Part shown: one piece after another, positions 39,506-52,166 of the stretch | Layout of the letters: each line of letters starts with the position of its first letter | Position numbering within the stretch: the stretch's first letter is position 1 | From: Psoroptes ovis | Taxonomy: Eukaryota > Arthropoda > Arachnida > Sarcoptiformes > Psoroptidae | DNA length: 64,000 nucleotides | Assembly: GCA_002943765.1 (NCBI GenBank) | Contig: PQWQ01000018.1 | Span: 581,501 to 645,500, forward strand | Reading direction: 5' to 3' | Notes under the pieces: generated by a model | Database searches by the model: none | What the model was told of the DNA's origin: nothing | Seen by the model: only the letters and a program-made list of their open reading frames with translations | Position numbers and translations under genes: made by a program

Positions 39506-40708
39506 TTACTCATTATCCAAATGTTTTGGCCAATCATAAGATGTTTTTTCAAATTCTTTAATAAATTGCTTGAAATTTCTTGTAGTAGATTCTGAATTAG
39601 AATGAATTAAAAATAGCTGGGCAATTTTGGTAGTGAATTCGATCACTAATTCAAGATAATATTCAGGATTGGTCGAATGATTTTCCAACAATATTTTACC
39701 GACACTAATTAAATCATTTAAATTGTTATATTGTTTTTTCTGATACAACTCTATCAATAAATTTATTAAGCCACGATAGATGCTCTGAGATCTGATTTTC
39801 TTTTCTTCAAACAAACCTATCAATGATTTTTTGATCTTTTCATCAGAACATTTATCAATTTTTAATTGCTGTTCTCGAAAATTTTCAATATCTCCATAAA
39901 CACCATTTCGGATGTGTATAATCGTCCAATCCTTTATGAATAAATTTGCTTTTGAAATTTGTAATTGGTTCGCCATCTTCACAATGGGAATTATTAAATG
40001 GCCGATGTTGAATTCTAGGCGATTCAAGCATATCATTTTCAACATTGAATCAAATAATTCAACACGATCATCATATTCGAGCTCTTTTCTCATTTGAATG
40101 GCGAATTTTTCAATTTTTCGATTTAAAGTGTGAGAATTTTCATCATGATATAAATCGAAAAAATTCTGAATTTTGATTTCCCAATCCAAGGGCTTGGATG
40201 GCGTTTCTTCCGCAATGTCATTATCGTTTTTTTCGACTGGCATTCGATGGTCATCAGTGTCAGGGTCGTCGAGCTCAACCGTCTTTCTTCTCGATGAAAT
40301 TATCGGAAATGCAGCTGATTCCATCACTGGTGACCGAGGTTCTGGCGGATCATTTCGGATTGGTGGTGACAGCAATGGTGGTCTAGATGAGACTAAAAAA
40401 TCATGATGAATATCAAATATGACAAAAAAAGTGCAAAACCTACCCATTTGTTCATATCTTTCTTCGATCATTTTTTTAAATTCATCAATTTTCTTTCGCA
40501 ATTGCAGCATCATATCCTTTGATACTGCTTTTCTTGGATTGATCAATGTTGATAATTTTTTGAATTTTTCTTCTGTTTCGAAGACTCTTTTTTTTATGTC
40601 ATTAATATTTTTATAACCATCTTCTAAATCGATTTCGAGTTGATCACAATCGTTTATCAAATTCAACATATGAATTTCCACATTAATTTTAGTAGACTTT
40701 TTAGCCAT
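39506..40708 (-). CDS. Uncharacterised coiled-coil protein, two exons (about 383 aa)
   Basis: The ATG at 40708 opens exon 1 (to 40444). A 51-nt intron (40393-40443; GTAGGT...TTTTTTAG) leads to exon 2 (40392-39506). The intron has no stop and a length divisible by three, so the frame also reads through as 400 residues. I do not recognise the family. Residues 1-88 are charged and heptad-like (IDLEDGYKNINDIKKRVFET), suggesting a coiled coil. A Pro-rich linker contains RPPLLSPPIRNDPPEPRSP. Residues from about 165 to the end are all-helical in character, with LDWEIKIQNFF and repeated Leu/Ile amphipathic stretches, perhaps a helical-repeat domain. There is no signal peptide or membrane helix. The next minus-strand gene ends 468 bp upstream of its start. 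Confidence 0.7.
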   Translation of the reverse strand: MAKKSTKINVEIHMLNLINDCDQLEIDLEDGYKNINDIKKRVFETEEKFKKLSTLINPRKAVSKDMMLQLRKKIDEFKKMIEERYEQMGRFCTFFVIFDIHHDFLVSSRPPLLSPPIRNDPPEPRSPVMESAAFPIISSRRKTVELDDPDTDDHRMPVEKNDNDIAEETPSKPLDWEIKIQNFFDLYHDENSHTLNRKIEKFAIQMRKELEYDDRVELFDSMLKMICLNRLEFNIGHLIIPIVKMANQLQISKANLFIKDWTIIHIRNGVYGDIENFREQQLKIDKCSDEKIKKSLIGLFEEKKIRSQSIYRGLINLLIELYQKKQYNNLNDLISVGKILLENHSTNPEYYLELVIEFTTKIAQLFLIHSNSESTTRNFKQFIKEFEKTSYDWPKHLDNE

Positions 40709-41176
40709 ATTTGGAGATGATTAGCAAAATTTTTAAAACAAAAAAATTGAATTTATAGAAAAATTCAAATCAAAATCAAAATCGAAATCAAATCAAAATT
40801 TTTACGAAAAGCAGAAAGCAACGTACACTTTTATCTACACTCACTGACTAAATGGGAAGCTGATAGAAAAAAAAATTAGAGTTCAAAAAAATTTCGAATT
40901 CTAGAAAAAACTCACATATTACTATTTTTACATTAATAGTTCAAATTTTTGTCGACCAACATAAGCTATTTTAACTGGATGGAAATTTTTTTTTTCTTTA
41001 AATTACGATCGACGATGACCATGACATTATCGTCATGATGCTGTCCATGAAGACAATCTGCTTATGCCGAGTTACTGGGACCCAAAAATTTAACAAAAGA
41101 ATACACAGCTTTCAAAGTCGATTGTTTCTCGAATTAAACGAATAAAATATTATCGAAACATTTTGATAATATTTGA

Positions 41177-42351
41177 TTAATTCAATTTAATTTGATTGAA
41201 ATTAAAATAACAAATTATAATCAATGTAAACGTTAATATTATGATTAATAGAAATAAAAATATTATTATTCTCCTTGAATATAATTGTAATTCATTCATT
41301 GTAATCCATGCTGATATATCGTTGATATTTAATGGAATATTATTTTTATTATTGATATTACTAATACTGTTGTTTGAATTGATAATTTGGCCACAATTAA
41401 AAAATCTGACCATCAAATCATTGATTGTATCGTATTGTTTCTATGGAATTGAATTTGGATAAAGCTTTATTAATCGATAAATGTGATTTAAAAAATTTTA
41501 TTTCTTACCACTAATTCGAAATCAACATTTTTATTTAATTTCATAACCGAAAATTTTTCCAAATAATCTTGATATAGTAAATATAATTGATTTGATTGAT
41601 AAATCATACCGATCATTAGTACACCGTAATTGATTCCAATTAAATTTTGACGACTTTTATAAATTTTATGTAATGTATTTTCATTTATATTGAACATTGA
41701 TGCACGTAATGGTGAATCATAAATATGATTAGCTTCTAATAAAATTATTAAAAATAATTTTCGATTAAATTTATCATAATAAATGATTAATTCAGCTATT
41801 ATTTTTTCATCTGCTCGTATTAATAATTCAATTAATTTGGCTAACATTCTCTTATTGATTGTATCATCTTGTATTTGATTTTGTTTCGATGGTCTTTTTG
41901 TCCAATACTTTTTCGACACATAGCTAACAATCCAATGACCATTTTCGAAATCTTTTTGTCCAGTAATGAATACAAATTGACCATCAATTTTCGTACGACT
42001 AATCAAAGCAAATTCACCTTTTTTAAACAATTTAACATTATTCATTATCATAAAACCACTGAAACCTTTAATGTGAAATTGTGATTTTGAATCATGATAA
42101 TTATTACGGCTAAAACTACCATAAAACAATTGTTTCAATCGTTTATCTAATTTAATTGATTGATCAGTAGAATTATGCCAATATCGATCTAAATAATGAA
42201 AATATTGTAGTGAATCAAATTCAAACATATTATAAATGAAATTTTGTTGACAAAATTGATCAATTGATTCATCTACTTTAGAAATTATTGCAATCGATGA
42301 TGATGATCGAATGAAAATAATCAATACAGAAATTATTATTATTATAAGCAT
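41177..42351 (-). CDS. Secreted-type, single-pass membrane protein, two exons (368 aa)
   Basis: Exons: 42351-41509 and 41440-41177, joined across a 68-nt intron (GTAAGA...CATAG) in phase 0. Without the splice the first exon would end six codons later. The first ~20 residues form a signal peptide (MLIIIIISVLIIFIRSSSSI). The luminal or extracellular region contains FHIKGFSGFMIMNN, FVFITGQKDFENGHWIVSYV and an Asn-glycosylation site (HNST). The second exon adds a membrane helix at about 339-359 and a short FNQIKLN tail, giving a type I topology. I do not recognise the family; no catalytic motif is visible. The gene starts 225 bp from the divergent gene at 42577, so the two may share a promoter. 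Confidence 0.7.
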
Positions 42352-42576
42352 TTTTTGCCTGAATAAAAATTTGGTTCAAAAGTATCGATCAATCAATCGA
42401 TTTGCTATTTATTTTACTGGTTAAAAATCAATTAATTTAATTATTATTATTTTTAATTATTCCATTGGAAATTCAATAATGATTCAAGATCAAGGTCTGG
42501 TCTCTATGTTTGTGTGATTGAATAGTCCGCAATCCAAAAAAAATTAATTTCATTTCAAGTATATCACTTGAACAAT
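42352..42576. promoter_or_regulatory. Putative bidirectional promoter
   Basis: These 225 bp separate the start codons of the minus-strand 368-aa membrane protein and the plus-strand 256-aa protein. No core element is assigned; the call rests on geometry. Confidence 0.4.
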
Positions 42577-43460
42577 ATGGATCTAAATAATAATAATAAT
42601 CTTCAAGTTCATCATCAATATCGACGATCATATCCAAATACTTCAGCAAAACTTTCAGCATTTAACACAACACTGAATAAACAATCGTATCAAAATGATA
42701 GGCCAAAATCGATGTCAACAATATCAATACATTCAAATGATTCATATATTTCAAAACGTTATGATCGTGCACGTTCACCATCACCGACAGAATTTTTTCG
42801 AAATAAAATTGAAAATTATGATCATATTTGGTTACGTGAACATGAATTAAATGAATTTATTTATAATGGTATACAAAAATTTCTCGATAAACAAGCTGTA
42901 CGTGATTTGATATATGCATATGATACTGAAGATATATTTGTTAATGGTGAAGAACATTTTTTTGAAAATGTTCAAGATGAAGTTGATTTTATTAAGGGTA
43001 ATAATATGGTGACTGACCCGATATCTAAACGAATGAATCAAGTCAATAATAATAATAATAATAATAAAGGAAAATTTTCACAATTTATGGACATTTTTAG
43101 CAGGTGAATATTCTTGAAAATTTTGTTTTGAAAATCATTTATAAATATTTTTAAACCATCTAAATTCTGATTATTTATTCCTTTTTATTTCTCTTTCATC
43201 ATATAAACCCATCTAGTCAAATCAAAGTGGCCAGTTATTCGAATTTGATTCTCGATAAACAAATGAATCAACTGAAACAAGAAAAAAGTGATCAATTAGT
43301 GGCTGTGCATAAATCATCGAATCAAAAAATATTTAATTTTTTCACCACAGTATTGGTTAAAATGTTTGGCATTAAAATGCGACATTTAGCCCAGCAAAGA
43401 CGTGAAAGTAAATTGATTAATGTAATGATGGAAAATCGTCAAAAAAAGAATAAAAAATAA
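42577..43460 (+). CDS. Uncharacterised basic protein, two exons (256 aa)
   Basis: Exons: 42577-43103 and 43217-43460, joined in phase 2 (AG|GTGAAT ... CATCTAG|T). I preferred the ATG at 42577; the in-frame codon three earlier is TTG. I do not recognise the family. The N-terminus is Asn- and Ser-rich with RARSPSPTEFFRNKIENY, a likely phosphorylation region. The middle is helical and acidic (DHIWLREHELNEFIYNGIQK, AYDTEDIFVNGEEHFFENVQ). A poly-Asn run follows, then a basic C-terminus (MRHLAQQRRESK, ending NRQKKNKK). There is no signal peptide or membrane helix. The protein is probably cytosolic or nuclear. AATAAA at 43666-43671 is the likely polyadenylation signal. Confidence 0.72.
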
Positions 43461-43922
43461 TTACACACAATAACTTCTATCAACCATATTGGACGCATAA
43501 CCATCTGAAAAGGGGTGCAATTATCATCATCATTATTATTATCATCATCATTCTATCAAGGACATCAAATTGGCCATCGAATCACACTTATAAAAGCACA
43601 TTTATGTATCGATCGATGTTGATCAAACTTAATTTCAATTGTTTGTTTATTTGTTTAATTGCTTGAATAAACAATTATCTTGTCATTGTCATTCGTTTGT
43701 TGTTGATGTTTGTTGTTTGTTTTCTATTCACTTTCAAATGGTAAATAAATGAATAATTATCGATTTAATAACAATCGAATAAACGATTGTCAAGTTGAAA
43801 ATTTATGAAATTTTTCAAGCATCATCAGTCACATGTCAATCAAGCGATGAACAATTGTAATATGAGATTTCACTTAACCAACAAACAAGCAAGCAACATT
43901 ATTCATTTATGTAATCAAAATA

Positions 43923-44002
43923 TTGGATTGTCCGAAAAGTTTTCACCGATTTTCAGATTTTTTTCAACTAATAAATCGGCAAAAACTTCCCGGACAGCCT
44001 AA
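43923..44002. repeat. Short inverted-repeat element, copy 5, with TA target duplication
   Basis: The left end TTGGATTGTCCGAAAAGTTT pairs with a right end that reverse-complements to TTAGGCTGTCCGGGAAGTTT. TA dinucleotides at 43921-43922 and 44003-44004 fit a Tc1/mariner-type target duplication. It is the clearest full-length copy. Confidence 0.75.
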
Positions 44003-44732
44003 TATAATGAATAAATATGATTGAAATTGATGATTTGATTGATTGATTGATTAATTGAAAATAATAAAGATTTTTAAGTTGCATTAATTGTTCAAAAGTG
44101 AATTTACTTAAGAATTCACTTTAAATGTCAATTTTTCAAAATGACCTAACTGGCCAAATATGGCATTTATTTGATTTTGAATTTGATTTCTATACTTTTG
44201 CTTTGTTCAAGTACAAATCATTTGAAGATATTTTTCGATTGTTTGAATAGTTCTCTCCAACTGCTTGTCCAGTTAATTAATAATATCAAATATTTGATTT
44301 GAAATGAATAAAAAAAAATTTTCGATAGAAAATCAATGAAATTCACTAATAAATCAATGAATAATGGAAATAAATGACGGAAATAGCCAGCTATCGTTTG
44401 AGATATTGACAATCGTTTCAGGTAGATGATTGAAATTTCGGACATTTTTTTTTTTTTTTGATTCTCATTTAATTTCATTTGTCTTTCACGATGTTTCATT
44501 ATTTCAATTTATTTCAATTGAATTCATGAGATTGACATGAAACTTTATTAATTTATTTGTTCATTTAATTCAATATATTAATCGAATTGAAAATTTCAAT
44601 CAAAATCAATAATTACTCTCATTATTTCTCTATCAATTTATCAATTGCTATCGTTTGATAGGAAATTTATTGTAATAAATAAAATAATAGGAGAAAAAGA
44701 AAATAAATGAAATCATTTGTAATCAGAGATTG

Positions 44733-44808
44733 GGCTGTCCGAAAAGTTTGCCCTCATTAAATCAATGGAAAAGCACGTTAAAAATCGACAAAAACTTTTC
44801 GGACAGCC
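44733..44808. repeat. Short inverted-repeat element, copy 6 (mariner-MITE-like)
   Basis: It starts GGCTGTCCGAAAAGTTTGCC and ends with the reverse complement of GGCTGTCCGAAAAGTTTTTG. The first 16 nt of both ends are identical, which suggests a young copy. Confidence 0.8.
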
Positions 44809-47800
44809 AAATTCAGTTGAAATGAAGTAGGAAAGAATAACATAGCTGTACAGTCATTATATTCACCTATCATTATCATGATTGTTTGTAATATTAATTA
44901 AATTTTTTTGCCATCAATAAGTTCATTTATTGATGATAGAATTTGGGATATTTTGTAAATGATTGTTTAATGGTCAATTTTGGTCGATTTTCAAAGATAT
45001 TCTTGACACGAAGTTCCGAAGTTTATTAGCCGAATTCTGCCCCGAATTCGGTTCAGGTATTTTTAATCAGGTATTCATGAAAATAACTCGGAAAAAACAT
45101 GCAAATAACCAGATCTGTTTACATCTGTCGACGGGAGCTTTTTTCCATTTTTAAAAACCTTTTGGAAAAACCTCTTTGTAAACCTTTTGTCATCATTATC
45201 ATTATCAGTGAGCGAAACTTGTCCTTGAATATATTATTTTGGTTTTCTTATTTTAAAATTTGGTGGCCAAAAAAACCCGAAATGGTCATCCTCATCATCG
45301 TTATCATTGTAATACATTGAATAATTGCAAGTACAAACACTGGCCATGAATGATGATGACCATGATGATGAAAATCTTATGAATGAATGAACGAATGTCA
45401 TCATTTGTCATTCTGTAATTATCATCATAATCATCATCATCAACAACAACATTACCATCATCGAATAACCTCTTTAATTAAGGTTTTTTCCAAAAAAAAA
45501 CACCATTTCATATTTGGGGTAGCAAAACATGAAATATTTTGTTCCGATTTAATACATTAATATTCAGCTTTGATCATCATAATAATTGTTGTTGTTTGTC
45601 ATCATCATCATCATGATTCATCAACAATCAAAGATTGAATAGTTGATTATCATTCTGGTGGCTCCTGAATCTAAATTCAAAGAGTTTTTTCGCATGTCAT
45701 TGTCATTATTATGAGTGTAATTATTATCAGTATAATTGTAATTATTACGACGATCATCATCATCATCGCCATCATCATTTAATGTATGTCAAATCAACAA
45801 CCGAAACAGCTAACAAAGCATCTCGAAAAGGGTTTTTGTCAGCTGGTCAGCAAGAAGAAACAACAAATGCTTGTCATACAACTGCCGCAGGCAGCTACCA
45901 TCGACAAGTTTATCTATTTTAGATCAAAAATATCTTACGAAAATAACTTTATTCAAACGATTTCATTCAAATATTTTCAAAAGATTTGGCCTAAAAGAGA
46001 TTTTTTTTATTTAAAAGATTTGTATTTCTCTACATTTGTATCAATCCACACACATTTATGCATTTATTTACGTGAGGACGTGTGAGAAAATGTGAGAATT
46101 TAAGATTTGAAAAAGGTAAGAAATAACAGCCAGAGACACATAAAGAGAGATGGAGATGAATTAAAATCTTTGATGATGTTTGAATGAGAAAATATGTAAT
46201 TTTCAAGAAAAAATCAGAAGAGATGCAACATGTGTTTGCATCTCTAACATCATAGAAGTGATGTTTCTGTGTCTCATTGAATTCGTTTGAATTCAATTTG
46301 AATTGAATTAAATGACTTAACGACTGAATGGAAATTGAAATGAATTTAACAGATAGACAAATGAATGAATCAAGCAAATGTTTGAATGAATGAATGAATT
46401 AAGAGAAAAATGTTTTAAATATTTGAAAATTTTGAAAACATTTTATTTCTGTAAAATTCAAAATACATAAATACATAAACATGTGTGTATTTGTATGTGT
46501 GTTGATAATTTGTAATCATTATGAGTGTTATAATTATTATTACATTTAAAAATGAATGAACGAACAGAACGATAAATCAACAAAATGAATGATTTGAAAT
46601 AATTCATCATTTTTCTTAGCATAAAAAACAATGTTTTCAATGCATAAATGAATCAATGAATGCATCGAACAAACATTTGAAATACATTGATTTGAATTAT
46701 ATATTTTTGAATCGTGAATAAATTCAAATTTAAATTTAAAAAGTATAACATCAACAATCATTCATATTTAATGATCATTGAATATCAATGATATTCATTT
46801 GAATTTTACACATGTATTTATTCATTTGAAATTGTTTGTTGTTGTTGTTGTTGTTCAACATGTGTTAGTATGTTTGTTTGTTTTTGTTTATGAGATTTGT
46901 TCGTGTTTGTGACCAATTTTTTTCTGATTTTTGTTCATTTAATTCAGTCGCAGTAAATCAAATATTTGATTGATTATTTTTGCTCGAATTTTTCGATTTC
47001 CACCATTCAAAATCACATCAATCAATCAATCGATCATCAATCATAAATCAATCAATCAAATTATCAATGTTTGATTACATTGCAGTGAGTGACAGCGAGA
47101 TAAATAAACAAAACGAAAACAACATCGATTTTACAAACAGCCAACAACAACCGAACTAATAAAAATTCAGATCATCAGAAAGTCTGTGACTTGACAAATC
47201 AAAACACTGATCATTTTATTTTGATATTTTTGATTAATTCACTGTGTTTGATGATTTAAAAATTTGAAAATTTTCGGAAAAAATTTGATTTTTTTTCATT
47301 GGAAATCCATTGATTTCCAATTAATTTTATGAAAATTCCAATTAAAAAAATTAATTAATCTAGTTTCATTTTTAATAGATTGATTTGAATTTGATTGATG
47401 GTGAATTAATTTCGGAAAATTTTCGAAATTTTATTTTTTTTTCTAATCAAACAAAGATCAAAATAAAACAAATCATTTAACCAGTTCAAATTGGTTCATT
47501 TTCTGGTTAATTTTGGCCAAATATTTATTATTTGATATTTATTTAAAAATTTGTGTCCAAAATAATCAAAAGTATTTTCTATTTTATGATGGTGATGTAC
47601 GATATATAAAAGTGAAAACGATTTCGCTTGCTTTAGTTGAATCAATCGATCAACGATCAATCAATCAATCAATCAATCAATCAGTCAATCGACCGAAATG
47701 ATGAAATAATGAAACGAAAATTTTGATTTTGATTAACTGAATGAATTAATTTATGAATATTAATAATAATTTGTGATTAATATTGATGATTTTGTGTTTA

Positions 47801-48218
47801 TTTTTAAACCTGTATAATTTGTCTTTATTTTGATTTCAAACACATTTATGTAATATTTACTTATGATGATTTGATGTTAAAAAAATTTAAAATTTGCGTG
47901 TGTGTGAATGGTTTAATGTATTATTATGTACATTTGTTATGGAATATTTGTTTCAATCATTTGTCTTAAGTGATATTCAATGACAATCGTCATCATCATC
48001 ATCATCATCAACATTGTATCATGGCCATCATTGATATTTGAAATTTTGAAAAAAAAATTTTCTCGAAAATTTGTGTTGGTTGAATTCTTATGAAGATTGA
48101 AGATAATTCTCAAGTATCATTCACTTGAAGCATTCATCATTCACGAATCATAATAAATCACCATTAATTCATTTGATTGAAGTAAATTTAAATTTTTCCA
48201 AGTAAAAACAAAACAAAA

Positions 48219-48745
48219 ATGCTGAACGAAGAAAGTGATTCAATGAATATATCACCACAAGAAACAGCTGAACAACAACAACAACCATCGAATCAAGCAC
48301 AAGAATTTATTTATAAACCAAATACACCGATCAATATTGTTGATGATCAAAATCGTTGCCATCAATCAACAATGGTCATGATTATTGATGATGATGATAA
48401 TACCAACAATACTATTGATTTGAACAATAAAGTCAATTCCAATAATCAAATTGTTGAAGAATCGAAATCATCACCAGTAACATCGCCATCGAATTCCAAT
48501 CATCAATCAATTAATCAATTGAATCATCAAACTTCAACAATAATGAATGATCATTATAGCATTGGACATTATCAACCGAATAATAGTGATGATATTATTA
48601 TCACTAATAATGAATCGCCGACTACAACAACAACAACAATGGCTCAATCATCGACAATATCATCGTATCCTTCCGGTCATAATGACAATAATGGTATAAC
48701 GATGAATGGTTGTTCACCGACAATGGAACAATTTACTAAATTTAG
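48219..48745 (+). CDS. Alternative distal first exon of the M13 peptidase gene
   Basis: An ATG at 48219 with an in-frame TAA 30 nt upstream opens about 176 codons rich in Asn, Gln, Ser and Thr. The frame ends at AG|GTTAGT in phase 2. The same phase is used by the proximal first exon at 54309, and the shared membrane-anchor exon at 54739 begins with one base completing either codon. Spliced to it, the product would have about 1014 residues with a longer cytosolic tail ending QFTKFR before NPPWW. No other downstream plus-strand exon competes. It could instead belong to an unrelated gene, since low-complexity sequence gives no homology support. Confidence 0.5.
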
Positions 48746-49611
48746 GTTAGTTAATTGATTTATTTTAATTTAATTGATTTTTTTTTCGTTTGTTAATTTT
48801 GCAACATTTCATCATAGTAATTACTAGTACTTTCATGATAATTATAATTATTTCCTTTCAACGTAAAGTTATCTAATTATTACCGATCATAATTATCATG
48901 TCAATCAATCAATCAATCGAACAAGTCAATAAATCAATTATTGTATGAAAAAAAAGTGAAATTTGTATGACATAATCATAATTGACAATTATCTGCTCAA
49001 GCATATGATCATTGATCATATAAAAATAGCTATAACTATTTTCATTTGAATTTTTTTCATTCAAAAAAATAGACAAAATGAGATCGTTTGTAACAAATTA
49101 TTATCTTGAAGATATTCAAAGATATCGCTTTTTCCCATAATAATTTGTTTTGCTATGTGAAAATGCTACATAAATAGACACATTGGATCATATGTGACAT
49201 ATGATATGTGATTAATTCGATGATGTGCTTGTTATGTGTTCTGATATGATAAGAATTAGAATGAATGGAATTATTGTTCATTGATTTGATTAGTTGATTT
49301 GAATGATAATTATTCATAATTAGTACACGATGCAATGTTTAATGAATGAGTATTGATGATGAAATCAGTGTTTCATTTAAAATTAATACATAATTAGTTA
49401 GAGGAAAATCCTTTTTATCATTCAAAAAAAAAAAAACAATGAAACATCATTATTCTAAATGGTTTGATATTCTGTGAGAAATGAAAAAAACAAGACAAAT
49501 TACATCCAATGTGTGAACGGATCTACCAATCTACCAAAGGAAAATCGTAGATTTTTCTCGTACAAAGAAATCGTTATCCTTTTCTCTAAATTGTCTTTGA
49601 AATGATTGAAA

Positions 49612-49667
49612 ATAATGGACATCAATGAGTTGAAAACTGATAATGGACATCAATGGATTAAAAACAT
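49612..49667. repeat. Two-unit tandem duplication, 28-nt unit
   Basis: Two adjacent units start ATAATGGACATCAATG and diverge slightly towards their ends. Confidence 0.6.
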
Positions 49668-50842
49668 TGATTTCAATGCGAAAAAAAAAACGAAAAAAAT
49701 TCAATAAATCCTATCGATTCATATATATATTGATAATGATTATCGAATAAATAACTAATAAAGATTATACATTTCATTGACCTTTGTTTTTTTTTATTTT
49801 CTCGAATTTTTTCAAAACATTTAAACTTGATTATTCATTAATATTTGTGTGTGTTTGTTAGATAGATTAGATAGAAAGTCAATATCATTTCCTGATTCAA
49901 GTCTAATTGATGTTTTCGCATGTGTTAGTGTTAATGCTTATTCATACTAGTTTATGAAAAGGTTTTGATGAATATATATTAATTTGACCTATCTTTTTGA
50001 TGTAAAATAATAATCATCACTCAATAAACTTGAAATTTTTATCACTTGATTATCTAGAAAAAAAAAAGAAAAACCACACTCTGTGTGTCTGTCAAAATCC
50101 GTTAAATCCGTGTCAAATAATAAAAAAAAAATCCATGTCCATAAACCATCATGTGAATTGATTAGCTTTTCATTATTGATTGCATTCATTGATTTTCATG
50201 GCCTAACAAGCATTGCAATCCTTTCATATATTATTGAATTATGCATTTTGTTATTATTCAATATTGCCAATCATATTGTAATGAAATTAAATATTCATTC
50301 GGTCAAATTCATTTGAAATATTAATTCAGCTAATGATAATGGCAAAAGTTTGTTACGAACTCATGTGAATAATAATTATTACGAATAATTTGTAATTATT
50401 ACATCTGTTGTAATCGAAATAATATTCAATATTTTATCATTATTATTTTGAATATTTATGTTATTATAATGCATATTCTGGTGCAATACTACTCAATATT
50501 AATGATGTGTCCAGCTACAATATTTATATATTGAATGATATTCGATAATATTGATATTGTACACCTGTGACAAATATAAATAAAATGAATTTATTATTTA
50601 TCAAATATGTTGACAAATATGAACAAAAAAAAATTAATTAAATATTATGCAATATTTATTATTATTATCATTGATATTTCGTTTAAAAATATTCATATCT
50701 ATCAATTTCATTTGAATCGTTTGTATTATTATGAATATTGTTATAAAACAATTGAATATGATATTGAATAAACAATCGCATAATATATTGTCCTTTGAAT
50801 AATTCATTTCATGGTTCAATGATTTGTTTATTGAAAAAAAAA

Positions 50843-51124
50843 TCAAAATATTTCTAAAATTAAAAATCGAAACAGCGGACAATCGGACGTCCCGATAAAT
50901 ATATTTCGATATGAAATAATTTGTATTTGATCATGAAAATTTTCATTTAACATCGTAATTAATGATGATGATAATTCAAAAGATGATGGACATTCAGGAG
51001 ATAATGATGACAATGAAAAATTTTCAATGTCATAATTGCAGAAATTGAAAGATAATTTGTAAAATTCAAATTTGCAATTTGAATGCGATTTGATGAATGC
51101 ATTGAATTCATTTTTCTTTACCAT
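50843..51124 (-). CDS. Possible small nested gene (93 aa), unknown
   Basis: The ATG at 51124 opens 93 codons with mixed, non-repetitive composition (SPECPSSFELSS, IGTSDCPLFRF), unlike the surrounding low-complexity frames. AATAAA follows about 10 nt after the stop (minus strand, 50832-50827). There is no recognisable domain, signal peptide or membrane helix. It lies within the long first intron of the M13 gene on the opposite strand. A chance open frame in AT-rich DNA remains possible. Confidence 0.3.
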   Translation of the reverse strand: MVKKNEFNAFIKSHSNCKFEFYKLSFNFCNYDIENFSLSSLSPECPSSFELSSSLITMLNENFHDQIQIISYRNIFIGTSDCPLFRFLILEIF

Positions 51125-51917
51125 TTTTTTGATTCAATTCATTTGAAAAAAAAATTTGATTTCATTATTTTCAAGAACAACAATTTTTGTACATAATAGA
51201 ATAACAATGTATGACCCATAAAAACGGATTCCCATAATGTTGTGAACAATTCAAAATTTAAATATCTCGAATTTTCGAAAATTTCCATAATCTTCATAAT
51301 TCATTAACATTCATATTCATTTGAAAAAATGCGATTAATGATTATTGTTATATTGTACATCGTCAATCGCTGATTTGAAAGCATCCAAATCAGCTTCAAA
51401 AAAATTCAATTATTTAATCAAATGAATTGACAAAAAATATTTTACATTTAAACTCGATTATTGAAATTGACATTTATACAAATTCACTGTAATTTTAGTT
51501 ATTCGATGCAAATAATTTCTTAAATATTATTGAAATATTTTAAATATTTTGCATCTTTTCTCAGTGTATGTTTATGTGATTAAATTAATCCAGATTATTA
51601 TTGATGTAATTTGTATGAATAATTTCAATTATTTATTTAATTTATTGATTCAAATTTGGCCAAAATTCAATTCCAGAACATGATAATCGTAAGAAATTAT
51701 TTTCTTAGCAATATATTTCTTACTAAAATTCAATTTTATACCAATTTCGCTCATTTAAATCAATAAAGTCGATTAATTTTTTTTATTGTTGTAAAATGGA
51801 TGACATGTTCATGTGTGTATGAATATTCTTTATCCAGTGTATATTACATAATATTCATCAAATAAATACAAATGTAAATACCATAAATTTGTACCGATAT
51901 TTACTCATTCTGGCCAA

Positions 51918-52004
51918 TGTCCAATAAGTTCATTCGTGTTGAATCAATTGAAATGTCCATTGAATTTCGATTGAAAATCGACACGAACTTTTCGGACAAC
52001 CTAA
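51918..52004. repeat. Short inverted-repeat element, copy 7 (mariner-MITE-like)
   Basis: The right end on the minus strand reads TTAGGTTGTCCGAAAAGTTC, the most mariner-like terminus in the set. The left end is decayed (TGTCCAATAAGTTCATTCG). Confidence 0.7.
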
Positions 52005-52059
52005 TTTTTATTAATTCACGATGATTTAATATCAATAATTAGCCTTCGATACACACACT

Positions 52060-52166
52060 CTACAGGCGCCCGATAAAAGCCTTTGACAAATTAAAAGCCA
52101 TTAAAGCTATTGGGCGCTCATAATGCACCCAAAATACCGGGATTCAATTACCCAAGCGCATGCTAA
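52060..52166. repeat. GC-richer inverted-repeat island
   Basis: GGCGCCCGAT and, about 45 nt later, ATTGGGCGCT form the arms of an inverted repeat. A GC-richer stretch with GCACCC, CCGGGATT and GCGCATGC follows. It stands out from the AT-rich intron around it. It may be a remnant of a different short transposon. Confidence 0.4.

Larger units (their letters stand above)
43461..48218. other. Intergenic stretch with two inverted-repeat elements
   Basis: It contains the 3' UTR and AATAAA (43666-43671) of the 256-aa gene, two inverted-repeat elements (43923-44002 and 44733-44808), and many GAT/ATC triplet runs (45350-45780). The last kilobase presumably contains the 5' UTR and promoter of the upstream first exon of the M13 gene. 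No coding exon is supportable. Confidence 0.6.

Noticed and set aside
47641..47700. ATCAATCAATC runs suggesting a special tandem repeat
   Set aside because: Short (ATCA)n runs occur many times across the window and appear to be ordinary simple sequence.
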